Below, one piece after another: positions 8,186 through 17,678 of a stretch of DNA of 64,000 nt. The notes beneath the pieces were generated by a model, which was given only the letters and a program-made list of their open reading frames with translations, searched no databases and was not told the origin of the DNA. The DNA is from Micromonospora chersina. Its GTDB lineage: Bacteria > Actinomycetota > Actinomycetes > Mycobacteriales > Micromonosporaceae. Position 1 is the first letter of the stretch, and every line of letters starts with the position of its first letter. The stretch covers positions 5,828,001 to 5,892,000 of the forward strand of contig NZ_FMIB01000002.1 of NCBI RefSeq assembly GCF_900091475.1. Reading direction: 5' to 3'. Both the position numbers and the translations under genes were made by a program.

Positions 8186-9034
8186 TCAGCGGCGGGGGGC
8201 CGTGCTGACGACGGTGGGCGAGTACTCGTTCGCCGCCTCCACGGCCCACTCCAGCGCGAAGTCCGCCTCCTCCTCCCAGCCCGGCTCGCCGCCCACGAAG
8301 TGCGACCGCCCCGGGAACTCCCGGTAGCTGATGACCGCCGTCGAGCCGCGGTAGAGGTTGGCCACGGAGGAGGCCAGGGAGGCCGGCACCACGTGGTCCT
8401 CACCGCCGGCCGTCACCAGCAGCGGCGCCCGGTCGGCCCGTTTGGTGTCCACCGCGGTCGCCGAGTTCGGGTCCAGGTTGGCGAACGCACCCTCGAAGAA
8501 GACGTGGCCCGCGGCGGGCACCGCGTACCGCTCCCAGGAGGCGTCCGAGTACTCCGGGCTGATCGTGTTGCCGAAGGCGTAGCGGAAGTCCTCGCGGGTG
8601 AACGGCACCGCGCGGTGCCGGTTCGCCGGGTTGCGCAGGACGGCGAACCCGGAGCGCAGCGTGCTGAGCGGCAGCTTCAGCACGCCCTTCACCGGGGCGG
8701 GGTGCAGGCCGACGACGGCGGCGCCGAGGCCCCGGTCCCGCAGCAGTTGCGCGATGAGGCCGCCGAACGAGTGCCCCATGATGATCGGCGGCCGGGGCAG
8801 CCCGCGGATGATCGCCGTGTAGTGGTCGACGATCCCGGCGATCCGCTGCGCGGCGATCGGCGTGGGGTCCTCCCGCAGGCGCTCGACGTCCACGTCCATC
8901 CCCGGCCAGGCCGGGGTGAGCACCTTGAAGCCGCGCGCCGCGTACCTGTCGACCCAGTGCTCCCAGCTGCGTGAGGTCATCCAGAGGCCGTGGATCAGCA
9001 CGACCGTGTCGACCCGTCCCGTTGGTACGCCCAT
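8186..9034 (-). CDS. Alpha/beta-hydrolase
   Basis: The 282-residue product has an alpha/beta-hydrolase fold: an oxyanion region LIHGLWMTSRSWE near residue 13, nucleophile elbow GHSFGG near residue 86, a late acidic residue in VTAGGEDHVVP and a C-terminal histidine in GRSHFVGG. The substrate is unknown; the family covers non-haem peroxidases, esterases and lactonases. ATG at 9034 follows a GGGAGGTC-type ribosome-binding site. The downstream TetR gene on the same strand ends 43 nt before it, so one transcript could cover both. Confidence 0.85.
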   Translation of the reverse strand: MGVPTGRVDTVVLIHGLWMTSRSWEHWVDRYAARGFKVLTPAWPGMDVDVERLREDPTPIAAQRIAGIVDHYTAIIRGLPRPPIIMGHSFGGLIAQLLRDRGLGAAVVGLHPAPVKGVLKLPLSTLRSGFAVLRNPANRHRAVPFTREDFRYAFGNTISPEYSDASWERYAVPAAGHVFFEGAFANLDPNSATAVDTKRADRAPLLVTAGGEDHVVPASLASSVANLYRGSTAVISYREFPGRSHFVGGEPGWEEEADFALEWAVEAANEYSPTVVSTAPRR

Positions 9035-9077
9035 GCCCTGACCTCCCTGGTGCCGTGACGACCGGGCCGGGCCGTGG

Positions 9078-9818
9078 TTACCCGGCCCGGCCGCCCTCAC
9101 GCCCCGCCGGGACGTACGTGGCGACGCCCCGGACCAGCAGGTCGACGCCGAAGAGGAACCGCTCGTCGCCGCCGCCCTCCATGAGGTCGTCCAGGTGGCC
9201 GGTGACGTTCGGGTACGTCTCGGCGGGCAGGCCCCCGTAGTACGTGCGCAGCTGCTGGGACAACCCGGCCCACCAGGTCTCCCGGTCCTGCCCGGAGGCC
9301 CGCACCTTCTCCTCGTAGAGGGCGCCCTCGTAGGCGTCGCCGGCGATGTAGAGGAAGAGCCGGTCCAGGAACCACGCCGCCGGGCGGGGCGGCACCCCGC
9401 CGGCGAACAGGATGGCGAGCATGCCCTCGGTGACCCGCAGCGCGTTCGGACCGGTGGGGATGGTGGCGAGGGAGGCGAGCGCGAGGTTGGTGTGGGTGGC
9501 GTACACCCGGTACGCCTGGAGGGCCACCTCCCGGATCTGCTCGTCCCACCGGTCCGGCTCGGGGTCGGGCACGACGATCTCGGCGCTGGCCCGGTCGACA
9601 AGCAGTTCGAGCAGTTCCTCCTTGCCCGAGACGTGGGCGTAGAGCGAGGCGGGGCCGGTGCCCAGCTCCTGCGCCACGCGCCGCATGCTCAGCGCGCCGA
9701 GCCCTTCCCGGTTGATCAGGGCGAGGGCGGCGTCGACCACTGCCTGCTGGCTCAGCGGGCGGCGGGTCGCCCGGGTCCGGGGCCGGGTACGCCACGGGGG
9801 CGCGGGGGTTTCGTTCAC
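9078..9818 (-). CDS. TetR-family repressor of the adjacent exporter
   Basis: GTG at 9818 is preceded by GGAGG at a good distance, so the longer upstream open frame is rejected. The 246-residue protein carries a TetR helix-turn-helix (SQQAVVDAALALINREGLGA, then LSMRRVAQELG and LYAHVSGKEELLELL) and a C-terminal ligand domain like the tetracycline-repressor class. It is divergent from a DHA2-type exporter and separated by three palindromes, the classic drug-efflux arrangement. It probably senses a substrate of the pump. Confidence 0.92.
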   Translation of the reverse strand: MNETPAPPWRTRPRTRATRRPLSQQAVVDAALALINREGLGALSMRRVAQELGTGPASLYAHVSGKEELLELLVDRASAEIVVPDPEPDRWDEQIREVALQAYRVYATHTNLALASLATIPTGPNALRVTEGMLAILFAGGVPPRPAAWFLDRLFLYIAGDAYEGALYEEKVRASGQDRETWWAGLSQQLRTYYGGLPAETYPNVTGHLDDLMEGGGDERFLFGVDLLVRGVATYVPAGREGGRAG

Positions 9819-9865
9819 TGACGACCTCCGGGGATCGGGGCGGACTCGAACATCGTACTTGCTGC

Positions 9866-9911
9866 GAACGCCGTTCGTTGATAGAACAGTGTTCGTCAAC
9901 GAACAGTGTTC
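9866..9911. promoter_or_regulatory. Array of three GAACn3GTTC palindromes (TetR operators)
   Basis: Three odd-length palindromes lie 17-18 bp apart: GAACGCCGTTC (9866-9876), GAACAGTGTTC (9884-9894) and GAACAGTGTTC (9901-9911). TTCGTTGA (9874-9881) and TCAACGAA (9896-9903) add an outer perfect inverted repeat centred on the middle site. The array fills the promoter region between the divergent TetR and exporter genes. Assignment to this TetR protein is inferred from position. Confidence 0.8.
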
Positions 9912-9930
9912 GCTTCCGATCGGGGGATCC

Positions 9931-11382
9931 ATGACCACCGAACTCACCGCGCCGCATCCCACGGCGCCTGCCGTCGCGGGTCACCGCTGGCGCTGGATCG
10001 CCCTCGCGGTCATCCTCACCGCCGAGGTGATGGACCTGCTCGACGTGCTCGTCACCAACCTCGCCGGCCCGGCGATCCGGGCCGACCTCGGCGGATCGCC
10101 CACGGTCATCCAGTGGATCGGCGCCGGCTACACCCTCGCCATGGCCGTCGGCCTGGTCACCGGCGGCCGCCTCGGCGACCTGTACGGCCGCCGCCGGATG
10201 TTCCTGATCGGGGTCCTCGGCTTCACCGCCGCCTCGGCGGCCTGCGCGCTCGCCGGCAACCCCGGCACGCTGATCGCCGCCCGGGTGGCCCAGGGGCTGC
10301 TCGGCGCGCTGCTCCTCCCGCAGGGCCTCGGGCTGATCAAGGAGATGTTCCCGCCGGAGCAGCTCGCCGCCGCCTTCGGCGCGTTCGGCCCGGTGATGGG
10401 GATCTCCGCGGTCGGCGGTCCGATCCTGGCCGGCTGGCTGGTCGACGCCGACCTGGCGGGCACCGGCTGGCGTGCCATCTTCCTCATCAACGTCCCGCTC
10501 GGCCTGCTCGCCGCCCTGGGCGCGGCCCGCTTCCTGCCGGCCTCCCGCCCCGGCCACGCCACCCGGCTCGACCTGCCCGGCGTCGCGCTCCTCTCGGTCG
10601 CGGTGTTCCTGCTGGTCCACCCGCTGGTCCAGGGGCGCGAGCTGGGCTGGCCCCTGTGGAGCTTCGCGATGCTCGCCGGCGCCGTCGTGGTGCTGGCCGT
10701 CTTCGCCCGCTACGAGCAGCGCCGGCAGCGGGCCGGCCGGGACCCGCTCGTGGTGCCCGCCCTGTTCCGCCGCCGCGCCTTCACCGGCGGGCTGGTCGCG
10801 GGGCTGGCCTTCTTCACCGCGCTGGCCGGCTTCTCGCTGGTCTTCAGCCTCTACCTCCAGCTCGGCCTCGGCTGGTCGCCGCTGCGCGCCGGGCTGGCCG
10901 GCGTGCCGCAGGCGCTCGGCATGGTGGCCGCCTTCGTGCTCGCCGGTGCCGGCCTGGCCCAGCGGCTCGGCCGGCGCCTCATCCACCTCGGACTCGGGGT
11001 GGTGCTGGCCGGCGTCGCCGGGATGCTGCTCACCCTCACCCTGGCCGGCGCCGACGTCACCCCGTGGCGGATGACGCCCGCCCTGCTGGCGGTCGGCTTC
11101 GGCATGGGCCTGGTCATGGCGCCGTTCTTCGACATCGTGCTCTCCGGGGTCGAGGAGGCGGAGACCGGCTCGGCGTCCGGCACGCTCACCGCCGTGCAGC
11201 AGCTCGGTGGCGCGCTCGGCGTGGCGCTGCTCGGCACGGTCTTCTTCGACGGGCTCACCGACTCGGTGTCGCACGCCGTGCGGGTCACTCTCCTCGCCGA
11301 GCTGGGCCTGCTGCTGGTCACCGTGGCGGGCGCGTTCCTGCTGCCCCGCCGCGCCCGTGAAGGGGTCGGCGGCGGGCACTGA
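9931..11382 (+). CDS. DHA2-type MFS drug exporter
   Basis: The 483-residue protein has about 14 predicted transmembrane segments and the EmrB/QacA signature features: an acidic first helix (ILTAEVMDLLDVLVTNLAGP), motif A between helices 2 and 3 (GGRLGDLYGRRRM), and the motif C region near helix 5 (GISAVGGPILAGWL). It should export hydrophobic or cationic drugs by proton antiport. ATG at 9931 follows a GGGGGATCC leader. Expression is probably controlled by the divergent TetR through the operator array. Confidence 0.92.
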   Translation: MTTELTAPHPTAPAVAGHRWRWIALAVILTAEVMDLLDVLVTNLAGPAIRADLGGSPTVIQWIGAGYTLAMAVGLVTGGRLGDLYGRRRMFLIGVLGFTAASAACALAGNPGTLIAARVAQGLLGALLLPQGLGLIKEMFPPEQLAAAFGAFGPVMGISAVGGPILAGWLVDADLAGTGWRAIFLINVPLGLLAALGAARFLPASRPGHATRLDLPGVALLSVAVFLLVHPLVQGRELGWPLWSFAMLAGAVVVLAVFARYEQRRQRAGRDPLVVPALFRRRAFTGGLVAGLAFFTALAGFSLVFSLYLQLGLGWSPLRAGLAGVPQALGMVAAFVLAGAGLAQRLGRRLIHLGLGVVLAGVAGMLLTLTLAGADVTPWRMTPALLAVGFGMGLVMAPFFDIVLSGVEEAETGSASGTLTAVQQLGGALGVALLGTVFFDGLTDSVSHAVRVTLLAELGLLLVTVAGAFLLPRRAREGVGGGH

Positions 11383-11393
11383 GCGCCGACCCC

Positions 11394-11405
11394 TGACAAA
11401 TGTCA
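11394..11405. promoter_or_regulatory. TGACA-N2-TGTCA palindrome upstream of the ABC operon
   Basis: The 12-bp dyad lies 60 bp before the start of the ABC transporter gene and just after the MFS stop. A second shorter palindrome, GTCATGAC, overlaps the ABC start codon (11463-11470). This is where the response regulator encoded by the same operon would be expected to bind. The link is positional. Confidence 0.5.
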
Positions 11406-11465
11406 CGGCCGGAAGATGACGACCGCTCCGGGGACCGGACCGCCGGTCCCCGGAGCATCGTTGTC

Positions 11466-12359
<894 letters not shown>

Positions 12360-12388
12360 CCGCCGACCGCGCCGATCCGGAGAACGAG

Positions 12389-13195
12389 ATGACTGTCACC
12401 GCCCCGTCCGCCACCACCTCGTCCGACCGGGCCGGGAACCGCCGGCCCCCCGCCCTGGGCGGCTTCTCGACAGCCGTGCTCGGCATCGAGATCCGCCGGG
12501 TGCTGCGCAACCGCCGCACGCTCGTCTTCATCCTGATCATGCCGGCGGTGTTCTTCCTCCTGTTCGGCCTGCCGCAGCGCGGGCAGAACCTGGACAACGG
12601 CCTGCCGGTCACCGGCTGGATCATGATCAGCCTGGCCGTCTACGCGGCAATGGTCGCCACCACGAGCGCCGGCGCGGCCGTCGCCACCGAGCGGGCGCTG
12701 GGCTGGAGCCGGCAACTGCGGCTCACCCCGCTGCGCCCGGCCGCGTACGTGGCCACGAAGGTGGCCACCGCCATGGTGCTCGGCCTGCTGGGCGTGCTTG
12801 TCGAGTTCGCCGTCGGCGCGGCCTCCGGGGTCCGGTTGCCGGCGCACGTCTGGGTGGAGTCCGGCCTGACCGCGTGGATCGGCTCCCTCGTGTTCGCCGC
12901 CCTCGGCCTCTTCGTCGGCTACCTCGCCCCGGCCGAGAACGTCATGCAGTTCATGGGACCGGTCCTGGCCGTCCTGGCCATGCTCGGCGGGCTGTTCGTC
13001 CCGCTCGACGTGCTGCCCCACGCGCTCCAGCAGATCGCCAAGTTCACCCCGGTGTACGGCGTCGGCCAGCTCGCCCGGGCGCCGCTGACCGGAGCCGGGC
13101 TGGACTGGGTAGCGGTCGGCAACGTGGCCGCCTGGACGGCGTTCTTCGGCCTGGGCGCGGCCCGGCTGTTCCGCCGCGACACCAGCCGCGTCTGA
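12389..13195 (+). CDS. ABC-2 type transporter permease
   Basis: ATG at 12389 follows GGAGAACG. The 268-residue protein begins with a polar segment, then six hydrophobic segments typical of ABC2_membrane proteins (first helix LVFILIMPAVFFLLFGL). It contains the family-typical RALGWSRQLRLTPLRP loop. It pairs with the upstream ATPase to export a lipid, drug or peptide. The presence of a dedicated kinase and response regulator downstream suggests the transported or damaging compound is sensed at the membrane. Confidence 0.92.
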   Translation: MTVTAPSATTSSDRAGNRRPPALGGFSTAVLGIEIRRVLRNRRTLVFILIMPAVFFLLFGLPQRGQNLDNGLPVTGWIMISLAVYAAMVATTSAGAAVATERALGWSRQLRLTPLRPAAYVATKVATAMVLGLLGVLVEFAVGAASGVRLPAHVWVESGLTAWIGSLVFAALGLFVGYLAPAENVMQFMGPVLAVLAMLGGLFVPLDVLPHALQQIAKFTPVYGVGQLARAPLTGAGLDWVAVGNVAAWTAFFGLGAARLFRRDTSRV

Positions 13196-13216
13196 CGCGC
13201 GACCGCGGAGGTTAGC

Positions 13217-14371
13217 GTGTTCACCGTGGGCCTGCCGCGCGAACAGAGCCGGCCGGTGAGCCGCCGCTGGCGGATCACCGGCTGGCTCCTGGCCGCGGTC
13301 TGGCTCTTCTTCCTCAACATCCCGCTGCTCACCGCCCTGCACCAGCCCGAGGTCTGGCGCCGGGTGCTGGGCGCGGTCACCCTCGTCGCCTTCGGCCTGC
13401 TCTACGTCTGGGTGTTTGAGTGGGCGCGCGGGATGCGGCAGGCGCACCGGAACATCCCCCGCGCACGGGCCTGGGCGGCCCTGGCGGCGCTGCTCGGTCT
13501 CGGCCTCGCCGGCATCCCCGGCACCGAGGGGGACTGGCTGACCACACTGGTCTTCGTCGCGGCGGCGGCGGTGTTCCTGCTGCCGCCGCGGGAGGCGCTG
13601 CTGGTGGTCGTGCTGGCCGCGCTCACCCCGCCGGTGGCGGCGGCGCTGGTCCCCGGCTGGGAGGCGGAGGGGACGGTGGTCTTCGCCGTCGTGCTCGCCT
13701 CGTTCGCCATGTTCGGGGTCAGCAGGCTGGCCCAGCGCAACGCCGAACTCCAGGCCGCGCAGCAGGAGATCGGCCGGCTGGCGGTGGCCGAGGAGCGGGC
13801 CCGCACCGCACGGGACCTGCACGACATCCTCGGGCACTCGCTGACCGTGGTGGCGGTGAAGGCGGAGCTGGCCGGTCGGCTGCTGGAGCTGGATCCGGCG
13901 AAGGCGGCCACCGAGATCGCCGACATCGAGCGGCTGGCCCGGCAGGCCCTCGCGGACGTGCGGGGCACCGTCGGCGCGTACCGCGGGGTGAACCTGGCGA
14001 CGGAGCTGGCCGGCGCACGCTCGGCGCTGGCCGCCGCGGGCATCGCCGCGGACCTGCCCGAGACGGCGCCCGCGCTGCCGGCGGAGCGGGACGAGCTGTT
14101 CGGCTGGACGGTCCGCGAGGGGGTGACGAACGTGGTCCGGCACAGCGGCGCCCGGCGCTGCGAGATCCGGGTCGACCCGACGGCCGTGGAGATCCGCGAC
14201 GACGGCCGGGGGCCGGCCGGCGAGCCGGAAGCGGCCGGCCACGGCCTGGTGGGGCTCCGCGAGCGGGCCCGGCGGCTGGACGCCACGGTCACCGTCGGCC
14301 GCCCCCGCGGCGGGCGCGGCTTCCTGCTCCGGGTGGCGCTGCCCGGCGCCGGACGGGGGACGACCGGATGA
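13217..14371 (+). CDS. DesK-like sensor histidine kinase
   Basis: GTG at 13217 gives 384 residues. Five or six hydrophobic segments occupy residues 20-170 with almost no extracytoplasmic domain. A HisKA_3 dimerisation domain follows with RDLHDILGHS (phospho-acceptor His202), then an HATPase domain (VREGVTNVVRHSGA, IRDDGRGP, GHGLVGLRERARRL). Intramembrane-sensing kinases of this type detect membrane stress or lipophilic drugs. Its stop overlaps the regulator start (ATGA). Confidence 0.94.
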   Translation: MFTVGLPREQSRPVSRRWRITGWLLAAVWLFFLNIPLLTALHQPEVWRRVLGAVTLVAFGLLYVWVFEWARGMRQAHRNIPRARAWAALAALLGLGLAGIPGTEGDWLTTLVFVAAAAVFLLPPREALLVVVLAALTPPVAAALVPGWEAEGTVVFAVVLASFAMFGVSRLAQRNAELQAAQQEIGRLAVAEERARTARDLHDILGHSLTVVAVKAELAGRLLELDPAKAATEIADIERLARQALADVRGTVGAYRGVNLATELAGARSALAAAGIAADLPETAPALPAERDELFGWTVREGVTNVVRHSGARRCEIRVDPTAVEIRDDGRGPAGEPEAAGHGLVGLRERARRLDATVTVGRPRGGRGFLLRVALPGAGRGTTG

Positions 14372-14991
14372 CCGGGCCGATCCGGCTGCTGCTCGCCGAC
14401 GACCAGGCACTCGTCCGGGGCGCGCTCGCCGCGCTGCTGTCCCTGGAGCCGGACCTGACCGTCGTGGCCGAGGTGGGACGGGGCGACGAGGTGGTGCCGG
14501 CGGCGCTGCGGACCACGCCCGACGTGGCCCTGCTCGACGTGGAGATGCCCGGCCTGGACGGGGTCGCGGCGGCCGCGGCGCTGCGGGCCGCGCTGCCCGG
14601 CTGCCGGGTGCTCGTGGTGACCACCTTCGGCCGCCCAGGCTACCTGCGCCGGGCCATGGAGGCGGGCGCGAACGGCTTCGTGGTCAAGGACACCCCGGCG
14701 CGGCAGCTCGCCGACGCGGTCCGCCGGGTGCACGCGGGGCTGCGGGTGGTCGACCCGACGCTCGCCGCGGAGACGCTGGCCACCGGGCCGAGCCCGCTCA
14801 CCGAACGGGAGACCGAGGTGTTGCGTACGGCCCGGGGTGGCGGCACTGTCGCGGAGCTGGCGGCGACGCTGCACCTCTCTGAGGGGACGGTACGCAACCA
14901 CCTCTCCGCGGCGATCGGCAAGACCGGTGCCCGCAACCGGGCCGACGCGGTCCGGGTGGCGGAGGAGAACGGCTGGCTGCTCGGCGACTGA
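14368..14991 (+). CDS. NarL/DesR-family response regulator
   Basis: The 207-residue protein has a receiver domain with acidic pocket Asp11-Asp12, phospho-acceptor Asp57 (LLDVEMPG) and the late lysine in FVVKDTPA, followed by a LuxR-type helix-turn-helix (LTERETEVL through EGTVRNHLSAAIGKTGARNR). It is translationally coupled to the kinase gene. It probably controls the ABC exporter operon itself. It ends 6 nt from the convergent L,D-transpeptidase gene. Confidence 0.95.
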   Translation: MTGPIRLLLADDQALVRGALAALLSLEPDLTVVAEVGRGDEVVPAALRTTPDVALLDVEMPGLDGVAAAAALRAALPGCRVLVVTTFGRPGYLRRAMEAGANGFVVKDTPARQLADAVRRVHAGLRVVDPTLAAETLATGPSPLTERETEVLRTARGGGTVAELAATLHLSEGTVRNHLSAAIGKTGARNRADAVRVAEENGWLLGD

Positions 14992-14997
14992 GCCGGC

Positions 14998-15912
14998 TCA
15001 GGCGGTGGCCGGCGGGGCGGGAAGCTGGTCCACCACCACGACGGCGGTGCCGGGGCGCAGCTCGGCGAGGAGCTGCCGCTGGCCGCTGCGGGTGAGCCGG
15101 ATGCAGCCGTTGGTGACGTTCCTGCCGAGCGTGTCGTCGGTGTACCAGCTGTGCAGTCCGATGTGGGCGCCGCGCAGCCCGGTCGGCACCGCGTGCGGGT
15201 CGTCGGGGATCGCCCCGAGGGCGAAGATGTCCACCCCGCCGTAGACGTCCTGCGGTGGCGGGGTGCGGCCGAGGACGAAGGTGCGGCCCAGCGGGGTGGA
15301 CTGGCCGGGCATGCCGAGGCTGACCTCCCAGGAGCGCACGGCGCGGCCGTCCCGGAACCAGGTGAGCCGGTGCGGGCGGCGTTCCACAACGATCTGGTCG
15401 GGCAGCGCGACGGTGTTCCAGCCGCCCTCCGGCAGCCAGGCGATCCGGCGGTTGGCCGAGGGGAGCAGGACCGCGGTCCAGCCGACCCGCCGCTCGACGA
15501 TCGGCACGGTCAGCTCGACGCCGCTGATGGTGGGGGCGAGGAAGGCCAGCGGCCGGCCGCCCGGCGCGTCGTACGCGGCCACGGTCCGGGTCGGTGCGAG
15601 CCCCTCGGCCAGCGGCCGGGTGTCGGCCGGGTCCGGGTCGGCGGGGAACCCGCCGGGCGCCGGGTCGTAGGTGACCACCGGCAGGTCGTCCGGGGCGGGC
15701 GCGGCGGCCGGCACGGACTCCTCGGGGGACGGGCTCGGCTCGTCGGGCGCGGGCGGGACCGCCGCGGTGGGTGCGGCGCCGACCGGCGCCGGGGCCGGAC
15801 CGGCGGTGAGGGCCCGGCCGACCAGCAGCGCGGCCGCGAGCAGCACCGGTACGCCGACGGCGGCGAGCAGCCAGCCGAACGTCCAGCGCGAGAACAATCG
15901 GTCAAACAGCAC
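14998..15912 (-). CDS. L,D-transpeptidase (YkuD domain), membrane anchored
   Basis: The 304-residue product has one N-terminal membrane helix (residues 12-36), a proline/alanine-rich linker of about 70 residues, and a C-terminal YkuD domain. The catalytic stretch reads IGLHSWYTDDTLGR, then VTNGCIRLT, with the cysteine nucleophile intact. The usual SHGC is TNGC here, a variant seen in some family members. It should make 3-3 peptidoglycan cross-links outside the membrane. A TACAGT box 7 nt before the GTG at 15912 suggests a leaderless transcript. Confidence 0.9.
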   Translation of the reverse strand: MLFDRLFSRWTFGWLLAAVGVPVLLAAALLVGRALTAGPAPAPVGAAPTAAVPPAPDEPSPSPEESVPAAAPAPDDLPVVTYDPAPGGFPADPDPADTRPLAEGLAPTRTVAAYDAPGGRPLAFLAPTISGVELTVPIVERRVGWTAVLLPSANRRIAWLPEGGWNTVALPDQIVVERRPHRLTWFRDGRAVRSWEVSLGMPGQSTPLGRTFVLGRTPPPQDVYGGVDIFALGAIPDDPHAVPTGLRGAHIGLHSWYTDDTLGRNVTNGCIRLTRSGQRQLLAELRPGTAVVVVDQLPAPPATA

Positions 15913-15984
15913 GATTGGTACTGTAATCGGGCGCTCGGCCCCCGGGTCGCGAATCGGCGGCGCGGGGGCCGATGTCGTCCCTGG

Positions 15985-17430
15985 TCAGGACACCTTCGCG
16001 CCGATGTGGATGGCGATCGCGTCGTGCGCGTTGACGGTCGCGGCGAACCAGCCGTTCGAGTCCACGGTGATCACCGGACCGCTGCACGAGCCGTTGCTGA
16101 AGTCGCCGTGGATCACGTCGCAGTAGCGGCCGGCGGGCAGTCCGGTGTAGAAGGACCGGCCCGTGATGGCGAAGTCCTCGTCGTTGAGGGTGAGGTAGCC
16201 CTTGCCGGCCCGGCTGAACGCGATGTGCTGCCAGCCGTTGTCGTACCAGTTGGCGACGCCGGCGCCCTGGGTGGCGTTGGCGAAACCGACCATGTTGGCG
16301 ATCACCCGCCAGCGGTGCTCGCACTCCCAGCCCGAGTAGCAGGTGGTGTTCGAGGTCTTGTTGCTGGCGTCCGAGGGCGGGCCCTGGTCCTTGTTGCTGA
16401 ACGTGTAGCTCGACATCACCGCGGGGGTGCCGTACGGCCAGGCGAGCATGAAGGCGTTCGCGAGGGCGTACTCGCCGCGGTCGCGGTAGGTCAGCACACC
16501 GCCGTCGCGCTGGGTGTCGTGGTTGTCGGTGAAGACCACCGCCGAGCCGCCCGGCAGGTAGCCCCACGACTCGCCGAAGTTCCGCAGGTACGCCAGCCGC
16601 TCGCTGTTGAACATCCGGGCCAGGTCCTTGCCGTACCGGAACTCGTGCACGTCGCCGTTGCCGGTGTACTCGGTCGGCTGGACCGGCTCGCCGGCGCCGT
16701 AGATGACCTCCTGCACGAGGTACGCCGAGCGGGACAGCTTGCCCTTGATCGCGGCGATGTCGGCGGCCGGCATGTGCTTGCTGGCGTCCAGCCGGAAGCC
16801 GTCGACGCCGAGCGAGAGCAGGTCGTTGAGGTACGTGGCGAGCCGGGTGCGCACGTAGTCCGACTCGGTCTTCAGGTCGGCGAGGTTGACCAGCTCGCAG
16901 TTCTGCACCTCGTACCGGTCGCCGTAGTTGACGATGTCGTTGTTGCCGTTGCGGCCGCAGTAGTGGAAGTCCTGCGAGCCGTAGGTGCCCGGGTAGTCGT
17001 AGTGGCCGTAGGTGCTGCCGGCCCAGCCGGTGCCCCCGTTGTCCTGGCCGGACATGTGGTTGACCACGGCGTCGACGATCACCTTGACGCCGGCGTTGTG
17101 GCAGGTGTTCACCATCGACTGGAACTGGGCGCGGGTGCCCTTGCGGGACTCGATCCGGTAGCTGACCGGCTGGTAGGCCACCCACCACTGGTTGCCCTTG
17201 ACGTGCTCCTGCGGCGGGCTCACCTGGACGTAGCCGTAGCCCTTCGGGCCGAGCACTGTGGTGCACTCGTTGGCCACCGAGGTCCAGTTCCACTCGAAGA
17301 GCTGGACGATGACCTTCTTGCTGCCGGGGGTGGAGGCGGCGGCCGGGGGAGCCGCCACGGTGGTCGGGACGAGCAGGCTGGCGGCCAGGCCCAGGGCGAG
17401 GGCCGCCGAGCGGCATCGACGTCGATGCAT
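15985..17430 (-). CDS. Secreted GH13 alpha-amylase
   Basis: ATG at 17430 is preceded by AGGAG; an in-frame upstream start is rejected. The 481-residue product has a Sec signal peptide (MHRRRCRSAALALGLAASLL, cleavage near PAAAS). The GH13 barrel shows DAVVNHM, GFRLDASKHM (nucleophile Asp), LVQEVIYG (acid/base Glu) and FTDNHDTQR (transition-state Asp), then an all-beta C domain. It hydrolyses starch outside the cell. No starch-binding module is present. The promoter carries CTTGCAA-type repeats expected for maltose-responsive control. Confidence 0.95.
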   Translation of the reverse strand: MHRRRCRSAALALGLAASLLVPTTVAAPPAAASTPGSKKVIVQLFEWNWTSVANECTTVLGPKGYGYVQVSPPQEHVKGNQWWVAYQPVSYRIESRKGTRAQFQSMVNTCHNAGVKVIVDAVVNHMSGQDNGGTGWAGSTYGHYDYPGTYGSQDFHYCGRNGNNDIVNYGDRYEVQNCELVNLADLKTESDYVRTRLATYLNDLLSLGVDGFRLDASKHMPAADIAAIKGKLSRSAYLVQEVIYGAGEPVQPTEYTGNGDVHEFRYGKDLARMFNSERLAYLRNFGESWGYLPGGSAVVFTDNHDTQRDGGVLTYRDRGEYALANAFMLAWPYGTPAVMSSYTFSNKDQGPPSDASNKTSNTTCYSGWECEHRWRVIANMVGFANATQGAGVANWYDNGWQHIAFSRAGKGYLTLNDEDFAITGRSFYTGLPAGRYCDVIHGDFSNGSCSGPVITVDSNGWFAATVNAHDAIAIHIGAKVS

Positions 17431-17472
17431 CGGGACTCCTGAGGGGGTGTGCGGCGCGGGGGAGTCTTCAGT

Positions 17473-17493
17473 GCCGACTTCTTGCAAGTCGGC
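17473..17493 (-). promoter_or_regulatory. Hairpin in the amylase leader
   Basis: GCCGACTT (17473-17480) and AAGTCGGC (17486-17493) form a perfect 8-bp stem with a 5-nt loop in the amylase 5' leader, 20-40 nt after the predicted transcription start. The loop and inner stem make CTTGCAAG, another copy of the promoter repeat, so it may instead act as a DNA operator. Confidence 0.55.
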
Positions 17494-17509
17494 CTGAAAT
17501 TTTCGGCAA

Positions 17510-17538
17510 GGTTACAAGCGTGTTGCAAGAAATGTCAA
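17510..17538 (-). promoter_or_regulatory. Amylase promoter with CTTGYAA repeats
   Basis: On the reverse strand TTGACA (17538-17533) is followed after 16 nt by TGTAAC (17516-17511). Between and around them lie CTTGCAAC, CTTGTAAC and CTTGCC at about 10-bp steps, with CTTGCAAG again at 17481-17488. Streptomyces amylase promoters carry comparable CTTGCAG repeats bound by the LacI-family regulator MalR. A MalR-like factor encoded elsewhere is inferred. Confidence 0.6.
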
Positions 17539-17678
17539 CGCATGGACATGTGTCGTTGCGACAGGCGCTACACGCGCCCGGGTGCCGGACGGTTCGACGG
17601 ACCGGCCGAGAAATTCGCCACCGGAGGTGATCCGCCCGTGCCGTCCGTCCGTACTGGAGGAGGGAACAGGGTCGGCCG

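Noticed and set aside
9097..11406. A 769-residue reverse-strand open frame opposite the MFS exporter
   Set aside because: It is Gly/Arg/Glu/Gln-rich low-complexity antisense sequence with no domain, caused by codon bias of the true gene on the other strand.
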